A DNA stretch of 64,000 nucleotides, from contig JAUZTG010000042.1 of NCBI GenBank assembly GCA_030734395.1, forward strand, positions 1 through 64,000, given 5' to 3'. A program made the translations under genes and the position numbers. The notes under the pieces are model-generated. The model was not told the origin of the DNA. It worked only from the letters and a program-made list of their open reading frames with translations, and ran no database searches. This DNA comes from Sarocladium kiliense. Taxonomy: Eukaryota; Ascomycota; Sordariomycetes; Hypocreales; Sarocladiaceae. This document shows positions 21,575-31,783 of the stretch, in pieces (position 1 is the first letter of the stretch; each line of letters opens with the position of its first letter).

Positions 21575-23368
21575 CTACTTGTGCTCGATATCTAGCACCC
21601 ACATTTTCTTGCCCACTCCCACAACGGCCCAGATGAGGCTCACCCGCCATGGGAACGTGTCGACAAGTAGGCCTGTGCTGCGGTTTCCGCGGAAGAGGTA
21701 GTCGCTGCGCGGCACCGTCATCCACGAAGGATGCATCTGGCCATCGTACGAGTCCGGTGCAAACGCCCTCGCTCCGGGGCTCCCAAGCATGCCGCCATAC
21801 TGTACAATCGGGTTGAAGTCGTCGTCGAAGCCCACCTTAAGCACATTAGACTTTGTGTGGCCATCCTTCCTACCGCGTAGCCAGATAACAGCCACAGTGC
21901 CGCCGCCGCCAGCCGGCAGGGTCACGATGCGCTGCTCGTCATCCCATACTTGCCCACCCCGTACCGTCGTTACTTCCGAGATCGGGTAGGTCGGATCATC
22001 AGGATCTTGAATAGTAATGAGCCGCATAGGTAGGCTACGGATATAGAACCCATAGATTGGCGTGATGACAGGTGCCGGGGCTGCAACTTCGTTGGGAGAA
22101 GCATTGCGAATGGTAAGAGTCGTACTGTTCGCGAGCACATCGCCAGACTTGGGCTTGACCTTGCCGCCTCTACGTCGCCCCTCCAACGCCGCGTTTCCAC
22201 GCTGCTTGACATACGCTTTGTGGTACTTGACAGTGCGTGCCAGGCTCTGTGGGAACTGCTTTGTCGAGGCGACTGAGCCATCCTCCCCGAAGCGCAATAC
22301 GCGCGCAAACTGGTCCTCTCCGGGCAGCATGCGCATGTAGATACCAAAGCGGCTATCATGCTCACCGTCCACCTCGCAGTCGAGCGCGGCCAGGAACGTC
22401 TCCATGCCCCAGGGCACCATAGGCATCTCCAGGAACAGTCCACGGTTAGTCGTCGCGTATGGTTGGTGATTCCAGCTCTGGCGCGCTGCGACGACGGCGC
22501 CGCACCCAGCAAAGGCGGCGGGCGAACGCGCGAGGAGTCCGCTGAGGAGGCTGCCGTCTTCGGCAGCAGCAGTCGTGGCGGCAACATCACTGTCATCGCC
22601 ACGATGGAAGCCGCTGTTGGCCGACGACGGTGCAGCATACGCCCAAGCAAACAAGGATTGGTCATCAGAGCCTTTCATGATCTCTTCCTGCAGTCGTACA
22701 AAGGCCCGTGCGCCGCCCTCGCCGTACAGCATGGGCATGTTGACACCAAAGAGACCAAGCAGGCTGTAGGCCCTGTCCTCAGCGCGTGTCGTCGTCCGCC
22801 GGGCCGCCCACGACATGCGCTGTGCAACGCTGCGCTCCCCAAGGCCTACAGTGCCGCGCAGCACCGCCTCATCGATGCCCGTCGCAAGAGCAATCCGGCC
22901 GGTCAGGGCCTCTTCATCGCGTGTGCCGAGCCTAACCCATGCCTCGTTATAGAAGACTACCTGTTCTGGAGCTAGCAGCTCCTGCAGGGTCCAGCCGCGC
23001 GAGAACCAGGCACTTCTCTCAAACGTGTCGTCGGCGCTACTACTAGTCACATCCGAGATGTAGGCGTAGCACACTGTTGACTCGCGGTACCACGCGTACA
23101 TAGAGTTGATAGCCTCGGTGAGCTCTGCGCTGCTCGTCTTATCGATGCAGCATGTGTCGACCCAGGCATACGAGAGGCCATCGCGAACCGCTTGCTCGCA
23201 GCACAGCTGGATCTTGCGGTAGCCAGCCTTGTTCGGACCTGCGCCGCTCTGAAAGTCTTGCAGAGATACTTCCTCGTCTAACCAGCGATGCGAGAGGATA
23301 GCATACTCAGGTATAGCGTCGCCGTAGAACTCTTCGAGCCGGACTGTGGTGGCGTTTATGAGTCTCAT
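21575..23368 (-). CDS. HET-domain (heterokaryon incompatibility) protein
   Basis: An intact, intronless 597-residue protein. The HET domain fills the N-terminus: motif 1 AILSHRW at residues 23-29, motif 2 YAWVDTCCIDK at about residues 67-77 followed by Glu-Leu-Thr-Glu-Ala-Ile-Asn-Ser-Met, and motif 3 WFSRGWTLQELLAP at about residues 120-133. A YSLLGLFGVNMPMLYGEG segment follows, as usual in fungal HET proteins of this class. The C-terminal 350 residues are beta-rich with no repeats and no NTPase or ankyrin part. HET domains are TIR-related and drive cell death when two incompatible hyphae fuse. This is the only intact gene of the 10-23.4 kb group with a clear death-effector domain. Confidence 0.93.
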   Translation of the reverse strand: MRLINATTVRLEEFYGDAIPEYAILSHRWLDEEVSLQDFQSGAGPNKAGYRKIQLCCEQAVRDGLSYAWVDTCCIDKTSSAELTEAINSMYAWYRESTVCYAYISDVTSSSADDTFERSAWFSRGWTLQELLAPEQVVFYNEAWVRLGTRDEEALTGRIALATGIDEAVLRGTVGLGERSVAQRMSWAARRTTTRAEDRAYSLLGLFGVNMPMLYGEGGARAFVRLQEEIMKGSDDQSLFAWAYAAPSSANSGFHRGDDSDVAATTAAAEDGSLLSGLLARSPAAFAGCGAVVAARQSWNHQPYATTNRGLFLEMPMVPWGMETFLAALDCEVDGEHDSRFGIYMRMLPGEDQFARVLRFGEDGSVASTKQFPQSLARTVKYHKAYVKQRGNAALEGRRRGGKVKPKSGDVLANSTTLTIRNASPNEVAAPAPVITPIYGFYIRSLPMRLITIQDPDDPTYPISEVTTVRGGQVWDDEQRIVTLPAGGGGTVAVIWLRGRKDGHTKSNVLKVGFDDDFNPIVQYGGMLGSPGARAFAPDSYDGQMHPSWMTVPRSDYLFRGNRSTGLLVDTFPWRVSLIWAVVGVGKKMWVLDIEHK

Positions 23369-24105
23369 CGCGTATCATTGGCGGTTGGGAATGGACTAGA
23401 AACGTTTTTATGGGAAGTCAAGCAAGCAAATATGATTTGACAGGCTAAGCAGGAAGGTGAATGAAACTTTAAGGGACATGAGATCCAGGACTTCCTTCGA
23501 ATCAGTTTGGAGTCTTTGCTCAATTCCTCCGTCTTACGCATTTGCACCCCACCTTCTTTTTCCTATCCAGGCGGCTTTTCGTTGTCCATGGACAAGGGCA
23601 TCCCGGTGCGCATTTTCGTCTCCCAGCCGCACCTCGTTGATCTAATTCTGGATAACTAGCGCATCTTTCTCCCTGAGAGCTGTTCCAAACAAACGCATCT
23701 CCACAGTTCCCCGTGTACGCCAAAGGCTGCAGCGGGAGAAATCACGTGAAACGAGGTGCAGCACGTTTCAATAATTTTGACCCTACAGGTTCAGAAGAGA
23801 TCCTCTGTTTTTGGGCTGACTTTACCACTTTTCCTGGATCAGCTCGTAATCCCTTCCTTGTAACTAAGGGGTTAGGCAAACCAGGAGTTGCTTGACATGA
23901 AATCATGAATAAGCTCGATTTGTGCACTACTATTGCATCTCAAACAACACTCGTATTTCTGCTGCTATTCACTAGCCATCTAACTCCAATCTGAACAAGC
24001 TCAGCTGGGACGTCTTCATATCTGTCCTTCCCATTTCACCCACAGGCTTGACGGCAGGATCAACTGTCAACAGGAGAGTGATGCTATGCCCCTTCCTTAG
24101 CAAGC
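23369..24105. other. Intergenic, no gene recognised
   Basis: About 740 bases: the HET gene promoter on the left and the 3' region of the small secreted protein on the right. Nothing else was recognised. Confidence 0.55.
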
Positions 24106-24333
24106 TCAATCCGCTGGGTTGTCACATTGGCCTTTGGCGTTCTCCTTGGAATTGCAGTATGTGCGGTTCTCATGGCAGCAGATATTGCAAGCGTCAATGC
24201 CCAAAGCATTGCAGTTGTCGATGCAGCACTGCAAACAGTCCCATATAGCAGCGCCGTCTCCGTTGTGGCACCATATGGCGGATGACAATGGAGCAAGCCA
24301 GAGCGCGGCCGCGAGGAATTGCGTGGGCTTCAT
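24106..24333 (-). CDS. Small secreted cysteine-rich protein (candidate effector)
   Basis: A 75-residue single-exon protein starting at a true ATG (24333). The first 19 or so residues are a good signal peptide (Met-Lys-Pro-Thr-Gln-Phe-Leu-Ala-Ala-Ala-Leu ... Ser-Ser-Ala). The mature part of about 56 residues has ten cysteines in the pattern C-x10-C-x2-CC-x3-C-x7-C-x2-CC-x6-C-x9-C. A C-x2-CC unit thus occurs twice, about 13 residues apart. An even cysteine number suggests five disulfides. I do not recognise a named family; the spacing is not that of hydrophobins or CFEM proteins. Small size, secretion and cysteine density fit a secreted effector or defensive peptide, but the function is unproven. 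Confidence 0.68.
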   Translation of the reverse strand: MKPTQFLAAALWLAPLSSAIWCHNGDGAAIWDCLQCCIDNCNALGIDACNICCHENRTYCNSKENAKGQCDNPAD

Positions 24334-25460
24334 TGTGTTGGTGTCTGTGAGGGATTGCCGGAGGCCACGTTACTTTATCTTGTTTTATTTTTCTGAATAG
24401 GTGCTGGATCAAGAGGGAGACCTTTATCCTTTTATAGGAAGCAGGGCTTGTCAAGACCACAGACGATGGGAACTAAGTTGCACGTTGAGAGCAGGCCACT
24501 CAAAGAGCATTTTCAAATTCTCGAACCTCACTCGTAAGCGGATAATTTGTAGGTCCTCTTCTTGGACGATCTTCCCTTTTACGGCATTTATTACTGTTAC
24601 ATCGGTCTCTCCTTGGGAGTGATTCACCTTAGAAGCACTCGGGTTGGCGTCATTGTCTCAGCTAGAGAGGTAGCTTGACAGCCTTACGTAGATTGTAAGT
24701 CTCCGAAAGAGTTGCATCACATCTAGTGCCTTGAATGATCGGCGTCGTGTGGGGTAGAATGACCGGAGCGAGAAGTCAGCATTTCGTTGAGTGGCGCCGA
24801 TTCTGGGGGAAGCATTCTGGCCACCTACAGTTCGGCAGGCATGGGCAGACATGCTCACTGTCGTTGGAATGTCAGGAGAGAAGTCGGTGTTATCAAAAGT
24901 TCCACTGGCATCCCAAAACCACGGCTTGAGGGAAGACATATCATGGTGCCACTGACTATACCAGGCACATGCCACTCCGTATTCGCCCCGCTCACGAGAT
25001 CGAAACCGCAGACGCGCGCCTCGCTGCCCAAACTTCCAGCGGCGCCAGCAGGCGACAAAACCTTAGCGGCAGTGGGGCCCCGGATACGGACTGCGCGAAG
25101 GGTCACTGATGTTATTGCTCCGTACCGTATGCTTCTGTTCCCAAAGATTGTCAAGCCTTATCAATAAACAGCGTGTGCACCAAACCGGCTCCGAGTCGAT
25201 CGAAACAGTTCTCTTCTGTAACATGTCTTTGGGTGTACTGAACCGAAGACGGAGTGCTGATCCATTGAGGCTAGAGAGTGGCATTCACGTGATGCGGCTG
25301 AGCTAGCAGAGCCTGGAATCAGTCGGTGTCGTACCTTATGGATTATGGAGGCAAACCCAGACCTTACTGTCCTGATGCCGCGGCATGATATATACTTGGC
25401 AATGCTGTTCCATGCAATTATACAGCATCGCAATACTCCTTTTTTTCCCTGCAATACAGC
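24334..25460. other. Intergenic with an unidentified protein-like frame
   Basis: About 1.1 kb. On the minus strand at 24855-25154 is an open frame of about 99 codons with protein-like composition, including Ala-Arg-Val-Cys-Gly-Phe-Asp-Leu-Val. It has no ATG and no family I recognise. It could be one exon of a missed gene or a relic. The right end is the promoter of the Zn2Cys6 gene. Confidence 0.4.
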
Positions 25461-27467
25461 ATGACGGACTCTCGCCCGAGACGTCATCTTCGCTCCACCA
25501 AAGCCTGTAGGTTGCGCGGTTCCTCGATGCCTTACCCTGATCGCGTTGTATCCTAATACTCTAGAAGGTGACTACTGCCATCGGCGCAGGATAAAGTGTC
25601 GCATAAGTGAACAGGATTCGACACGATGCCAGAATTGCGTAGACTTCAACCTGAAATGCGAGTCCTCACGTCCGCTGAAACGAGGCAATCGTTCACAGTC
25701 CCCTCAAGTCGGTCTCGTCAGGCGCGACCGAACGTCGCCGATGTCAGACAGTGAGCCTGTGTAGTCTCTGTATTGCCTGTCCATTTGGCTGACCTACTTC
25801 CAGTACAACAGAATGCCCTTCCTCCTTTCGCGGAGGAGCGCCAAGCTATCCAACTGAACTCAAGTCAAGATAGCCAGACAAGAAATGAACCGTTAGGAGC
25901 AGCATGGAAAGCCTTTGCTTATACGTCTATCCCCTTGGTCAAGGATCTTCTCGGGGTTTATTTCGAGACGGTATTTCCAATGTATGCTTTTTGGGCGACT
26001 TTTCCTGGTGAGAAGAGCCAAGGCTGACACTTTGCTTCGAGCTTTCCTTTCTTCGACCGTGAGAACCTAGAAAGGAGACTTCTAAGAAAAGAGCAAATCC
26101 ACGACCAAGGATTCTTCTGCTCCATTATGGCTGCTTGTGCCCTATCTTCGGCACGCGTGCGGGACGGTGCGCTCGTGTCATTGAGTTCATACCCCCCCAA
26201 CCTTCAGGCGGTGCCGCCCGAGACTTTCTTCGCTGCAGCGCAAGACAATTTGCCAACCAATATGATTGGCGCCCATGACTTCGACAGTCTGAGGGCATGC
26301 GCATTGCTCAGCATCGCGAGCATTCAGAACCTCGAGATTGACGCGATGCACATGTATATTGGTCATTACTTTACCATGATGGCAACATGGGGCTGGCATA
26401 ATGAGTCAAACTGGCCTGGAGGGCTTTCCTCGATCGAGATCGAGGAAAGGAGACGCCTAGTAAGTCCTCAGCGTCAGCTTTCGGAGATGATCGCTCACCA
26501 TAAGCAGTACTGGTCAATGTACACACTGGATGTATTTACATCCATAGTCTGGGACAGCTGCATTCATTTCCAGGAGGGGCACGCAATAGTTCAATATCCT
26601 TCCGGCATTCAGTTCCATGCCATGGCACCAATGGAAGGCAGTTGGATAGTGGGCTGGAACTTTACAACTGACCTTTATCGCCGACTTGAGCATGTTCTCG
26701 GGAGGCTCAGGACACGATCGTCTCCTTTCAACATGTTTGCAGAAACGACAAAAGGCTACCCGGCTACAAGAACGGAACAGATCCAATCAGAGGTCAATTC
26801 ACTATACTTATCCTTGCCAGAGCGCTTTAGGGAACTTCTGCCAGCTACTGGCAAGTTGGAAGAAGACATACACGGTTTTCAGGCCGCCAACATACAAGCA
26901 ACGTTGGCTCTGTTCCGAATAGCCCTCCTCTCTCTCGAGTCCGACGTCGATCTTGACAAGAAGTGCTCAGTCGTCAGCGATGTCCTCAACATTTTCCATC
27001 AGGTGCCCAAGGCATATCAACGTGCAATCAGCACGCCACTTATTTACCACATGGGTGGCATAGGAAATATCCTAGGCTCGGTAATGGAGGCACCGCTATC
27101 AGAGAGTTCATATCAGCGCGTACGGGGTCTTCTTCTCTCGATGGCGAACCTTCTTGAAAGTCTAGAGTCGTTCCATAAGCAACAGGCAGGGGCAGGTCGC
27201 AAGCTGCGAGACCAAGTTGAGCGGATTGATGCTTTCATGATGTCACGGCGTGAAATCTCAAGCTTGCAGGAATCCTATGACCAAAGCGGTCCAAACGCTG
27301 CGCAACTTGTTGCAATGGACGGATCGGGCTGCCAACTTGAAGAGGGCCCAGAAGGTATCAACAGCATATCGCCTATGTTTCAGATCCCTGACGAGCTGCT
27401 GCAAGACTGGGATTGGACGTTTAACATTTACCAAAGCCAGTTCCCATATTTCGGCGATAATAGCTAA
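25461..27467 (+). CDS. Zn(II)2Cys6 transcription factor
   Basis: A predicted 594-residue nuclear regulator in five exons: 25461-25506, 25568-25750, 25804-25981, 26042-26459 and 26508-27467. They sum to exactly 595 codons. The first splice rebuilds the zinc cluster, C16-x2-C19-x6-C26-x9-C36-x2-C39-x6-C46, which binds DNA as a Zn2Cys6 binuclear cluster. The rest matches the fungal-specific transcription-factor (middle homology) region: an FPIFPFFDRENL segment near exon 4, then Arg-Arg-Leu-Tyr-Trp-Ser-Met-Tyr-Thr-Leu-Asp at the last splice. The fourth intron (48 bases) is in frame and lacks stops, so a retained form would also be open. It is convergent with the adjacent sugar transporter and probably controls that transporter and the sugar-kinase gene beyond it. 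Confidence 0.87.
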
Positions 27468-27584
27468 AGATTCGTCTAGTCCTACATCCATGATCTAGAC
27501 TTGTGATATACAGTCGAACTTGTGACACGTCCCCCGATGAGAACTTCCCACCTCGTCCTACGTGTACTGCCGAGCAGCTTTGTT

Positions 27585-29334
27585 TTAGGCTTTGATACTT
27601 TCAGTCAAATGTTGACCAGAAGGCTTAGCTTCAACATCGTCGCCAGCTTTGTCGGAAGCGGCGAAGATATGGCCCTCTTTCCCGTGGCCACGATTGAGAA
27701 GGACTTCGCCGTGTTGTTGGTAGTTCCGCTCCATGTTCCAGCTGAACAGGCTGTTCGCAGCGAAGAGCGCGTCGATCGATTCGAGAGATCGGTCTGCAGT
27801 TTCTGGGTAGACTGTGACATGTTAGTAGTTGCATTCCAAAAGTATAAGACAATACTCACAAAGGAAGACAGCGGGAATCCATAGCAGATTCAACCCGGCA
27901 AAGAGGAAATAAGTCCTGTTCTCCATGACGTTGAACATGATGGGATTCACCAGGGTTGTCATGCCGACGCCAATGGCCCAGCCGGTAATGCCAAAGCCGT
28001 TGCCTTGTGCGCGAAGATCTGAAGACCAGACCTCGGTGGGAATGAGGAAAGCAATTGTTCCCCAAGTAGCCGCATACGACAGGTTGAACAAGAACAGCAT
28101 GGCGACAGCGGCGGGAGCGTATTTGCTGGCCTGGTCAGGATTGGCTCGAGACGCTTCGTAAACCGAGCCGGCGATGACGTTGACAACAAACAGGCAAAAA
28201 GATCCGGCCATCAGGCAGGGTCGGCGGCCGAAACGATCAACGATTTGTGCGCTGATGATAGTACCAACGATACCGATAGTGTTTAGACCTCCAGCCAGAC
28301 CATTCTGGGTCAGCTCGGTGTAGCCTGCCTGTGAAAGAAGCACGGGCGAGTAGGCAGTCACGGCAGTGATGCCGGTCCATGAGGCCATGATTTGCAAGAG
28401 CAGGCATAGCCACGCACGCTGGCCAAGATTAAAGCCCGGCTTAGGTCCTCGCCCGACCAAAATCTTGAGAAACTCCACAGGCGAAGCCTTGGTACTCTCC
28501 TCCGCAACGGCTTTGATCTCGAGGAACTCTCTCTCAACCTCTGGACCATAACCTCCGCGAACATGCTCAATAACCTCTCTAGCATCCTCGTACCTCCCAG
28601 CGGACGCGAGGTATCGAGGGGTATCCGGCAGCATCTTGATGCCGAGGAAGAGAAGAAGAGCAGGGAAACACTGGAAGGCAAGCTGGAAACGCCAGCGAAC
28701 ATCAGAATAGCCGCCGTCTACGAAGGCAAGGCCAAACGACAGCCAGTAAGCGACAGAAATGCCCAGATAGTTTGCAATGAAGACATATCCGAGGAATCCT
28801 CCTCTGTGAGCAGCGGTCGATGTTTCCGAAACCATGACAGGGGTAATGCCGGTGAGGGCACCAGTGCCGATGCCAGTGATGACACGCGCGACGATCATAA
28901 AGTCGCTGGACTGGGCGGCTGCCTGGAGAGCGCCACCGATCATGGCGAAGATGCAACCGATGAAGAGACTGTGATGCGATGAGTAAGTCGTTCTGTCCAC
29001 CTGGTCTTTGCTCAAGATCCACTGCAGGGTGAGCCTCATTTAGAACCTACCCGTTGATTCGGCCAATACGATCGGCCAGCCATCCGCCTGCGAAGCAGCC
29101 GAAGATACAGCCCAAGTAGTATACTGAGACAATGCCACCCTGGTGAAGGGTGTCGGTGACCGTGCCATCAGGAAGTCCGATTCCGACCTCTTCAACGTAT
29201 CGCGGAGACGCATTGACACCACCCATGACACCTTGGTCGTAGCCCTCGAAGAAGATGCTGATGACAGAGAAGGACTGGATAGCGACGTTGAGCTGCTTCG
29301 GCGTCAACCGCTTCCACCACGTCGTGTAGCCCAT
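27585..29334 (-). CDS. MFS sugar transporter
   Basis: A predicted 539-residue major-facilitator sugar porter in three exons: 29051-29334, 27860-28968 and 27585-27811 (540 codons in total). The start is the ATG at 29334; the frame upstream has only a TTG. Motifs include the first helix with FFEGYDQGVMGG, a DRIGRING loop after helix 2 split by the first intron, a PDTPRYL loop, DRFGRRP, and the C-terminal FYPETADRSLESIDALF hallmark of sugar porters. Twelve transmembrane segments are expected. It is divergently transcribed from the AnmK-like kinase across about 770 bases, so the pair probably shares a control region. The likely substrate is an anhydrosugar or related monosaccharide, inferred from this neighbour only. 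Confidence 0.88.
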
Positions 29335-30104
29335 GGTTGGCGACAATATTTCGCTGAGGATCCAGCAAACTGAAAAAGAGTCCGGAGGAGAGAAAATGAG
29401 TAGAATGAAAGAAAGAGGGTAGGACGACTTCCTTGTTCTGTGAGGGCTACTGCCACCACATCTGGGGATGATCTGTCGTCTTTATATTACCCCAGATCCG
29501 AAAGAGTGGTTACCGAGCATGTCAACGTGGGGAATCCTCATCCCGCACTTGCAAAACGCTGGTGGAACATGATTTTACTGAGATTGGTGGCGGAGACCTC
29601 GGACTCGAATGCGGGTGCGGATGCTGCCCCGGAGTAAAAGATGCAGAAGTCTATATCACTAGAATGGAGAGTTGCTCTCATAGCGCCACGCTTCCGGATT
29701 AGCTCGTTGCTTACACGACCAACCTGTGCTGATTTTCATTCCTCCTTCCGTGTAGCCGCTTACCCGAAGCCGCTTAAGCGCGTAGCCGTTGGAGAAGCCC
29801 CGCTTAAACGTGTAGCCGTCCAGCCGCCACTCCAACGTCGAGCCTCCAACGCCTGTCAGCTGGCCTCATACAAGGTTGGGGAATGGGGTCCCCGGGTGTC
29901 AGCGAGTCATCCTCCGCAAATCCGTCTTGCCGCGTGGCCAATGGCCTCGGCCTCGACCGGCAGCTCGGCCATGTGCAAATATATAGTCGCCGTCTGCCAG
30001 GGCTTTAACGTGGACTTGGCCCTGCAAGTCATTCATATTCGTACTCCCAGCATAGAGACTAAACACTCCCAGTCTTCCGGCGCGTCAGATCTTCTACACT
30101 GAAT
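29335..30104. promoter_or_regulatory. Divergent promoter of sugar transporter and anhydrosugar kinase
   Basis: About 770 bases between two divergent start codons. It contains a 30-bp tandem repeat at 29749-29828 (listed separately). A TATA-like ATATATAG lies near 29979, in the final 130 bases before the kinase start. No gene was recognised inside. Confidence 0.6.
29749..29828 (+). repeat. 30-bp tandem repeat in divergent promoter, about 2.6 copies
   Basis: The core GTAGCCG recurs at 29752, 29782 and 29812, exactly 30 bases apart. It is preceded each time by CG(T/C) and, for copies 2 and 3, by CGCTTAA. Units begin at 29749, 29779 and 29809. The spacing of about three helical turns and the site between two co-functional genes suggest regulator binding sites, perhaps for the nearby Zn2Cys6 protein. 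That assignment is inference. Confidence 0.7.
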
Positions 30105-31501
30105 ATGGCGACCACAAACGGTGTTCATGCTCAGAGCAGCAGCTCGTCCACTGGTGAGCCACTGGACATGCTCGTGTTAGGTATGAACAGTGGTACATCG
30201 ATGGTATGGCGACCTTCCTCAGTTCATTTTGTCAATCTATTTTGTTTAGTTTCTAACGAACATAGGATGGTATTGACTGTGCCTTGTGTCACTTTCGACA
30301 AGAAACACCGGAATCGACGATGCACTTCTCCCTACTCAAATACGGGGAGACCCCTATGGATTTAAAGCTTAAGAAGCGCGTCCTGAACATCATCAAGCAC
30401 GATAAAACGTCAGCCTCAGAGCTTTCCGAGGTTAATGTTCTCCTGGGGGAGTTGTTCGCTGAAGCCGCAAAGCAATTTTGTGCAGACAATGGGGTGGAGA
30501 TGAGTTCGCTCGATGCGATTGGGTCACACGGCCAGACAATTTGGCTTGCCTCGATGCCAGAAAAGGGCGTCCCCAAGTCAGCTCTCACAATGGCTGAAGG
30601 CACAATCATCGCATCCAGGACAGGCGTAACAACCGTCACGGACTTCCGTGTATCGGACCAGTCTGCTGGCAGACAAGGTGCCCCTTTAATCGCATTCTTC
30701 GACGCCCTTCTTCTTCATCATCCAGGGAAGCTTCGCGCGTGCCAAAACATCGGCGGCATTGCGAACGTCTGCTTCATTCCCCCGGAGGGACCTGAGCATG
30801 CATATGATTTCGACACCGGCCCGGGCAATGCCCTTATCGATGCTGTCGTGAGGCATTACACTGACGGTCGGATGGAGTACGACAAGGACGGTGAGATGGG
30901 GAAGCGAGGAAAGGTGTGCCAGGAACTGGTAGACAAGTTCTTCCAGGACGTGCCATACTTCTCTTGGGATCCACCCAAGACTACAGGGCGTGAGGTCTTT
31001 CGGGACACGCTGGCAGACGATCTCATTCGTGATGCAGAGGCCCGCGGACTTACTCCAGATGATGTCGTGGCAACGGTAACGAGGATCACATCCCAGGCCA
31101 TTGTGGATCACTGGCAAAGCTATGCGCCTAAAGGAAGACAGGTCGATGAGGTGTTTATGTGTGGTGGTGGTGCTTATAACCCAAACATCACAGACTACAT
31201 GAGGGAGCACTTGCCGGGTACGAAGATCTACTCGCTTGATGATGCTGGCATTCCCGGTGGTGCCAAGGAGGCCGTCACGTTTGCATGGCAGGGAATGGAA
31301 GCATTGGTCGGGAGAAGTATCCCGGTGCCGGATCGTGTGGAGACAAGACGGCCATACGTTCTGGGCAAGGTCAACCCAGGCGAGAACTACAGGAAGGCCC
31401 TGACGAAGGGAATGAAGTTTGGGCTGGGCCGGGAACAGCTTGATTGGGTAAAGACAATGGTCAACTATGTAGATGGTAAGGTGTTTGATAACAAATGGTA
31501 G
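30105..31501 (+). CDS. AnmK-family anhydrosugar kinase (levoglucosan kinase-like)
   Basis: A 444-residue cytosolic kinase of the anhydro-N-acetylmuramic acid kinase (AnmK) / levoglucosan kinase family. The exons are 30105-30203 and 30266-31501; the 62-base intron splits the ATP-binding motif GMNSGTSM/DGIDC (residues 26-38). Other signatures are SHGQTIW, the TDFRVSD segment, NIGGIAN and FDTGPGNALID. The Asp in FDTGPGN (about residue 216) is the expected catalytic base that activates water for ring opening of the 1,6-anhydro bond. Near the end CGGGAYNP contacts nucleotide. Fungi have no murein to recycle, and levoglucosan kinases of yeasts and moulds belong to this family and have about this length. 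Phosphorylation of levoglucosan to glucose-6-phosphate is therefore the likely reaction. The adjacent sugar transporter and regulator support this. Confidence 0.88.
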
Positions 31502-31783
31502 ATGGCAAAACAAGTCAATAATAGTACTTCACCCTGTAAACAAACTGAACATCGTGCGTTCTGGCTAGCTTTTCCGAGGTTCTCAGAGTCTACACATGCG
31601 TGGTGGATGTACCCAAGTGAGGTCATAAGCTGTGAGAGTGGCACACGTAGCAATTTATTTTGAGACATCCATCAGCTCCAGTGATCGATGTGAAGACCGT
31701 AACTCCCAAGATGAAAGCTACAAGGAATGATCCCACCCACTTGCTGTGATGACCGATGCACCTGTTCCATGCTCATTTGCCAT

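Noticed and set aside
29641..30102. 153-codon frame in the divergent promoter
   Set aside because: Its middle is the 30-bp tandem repeat, and it ends three bases before the kinase ATG; no homologue is recognised.
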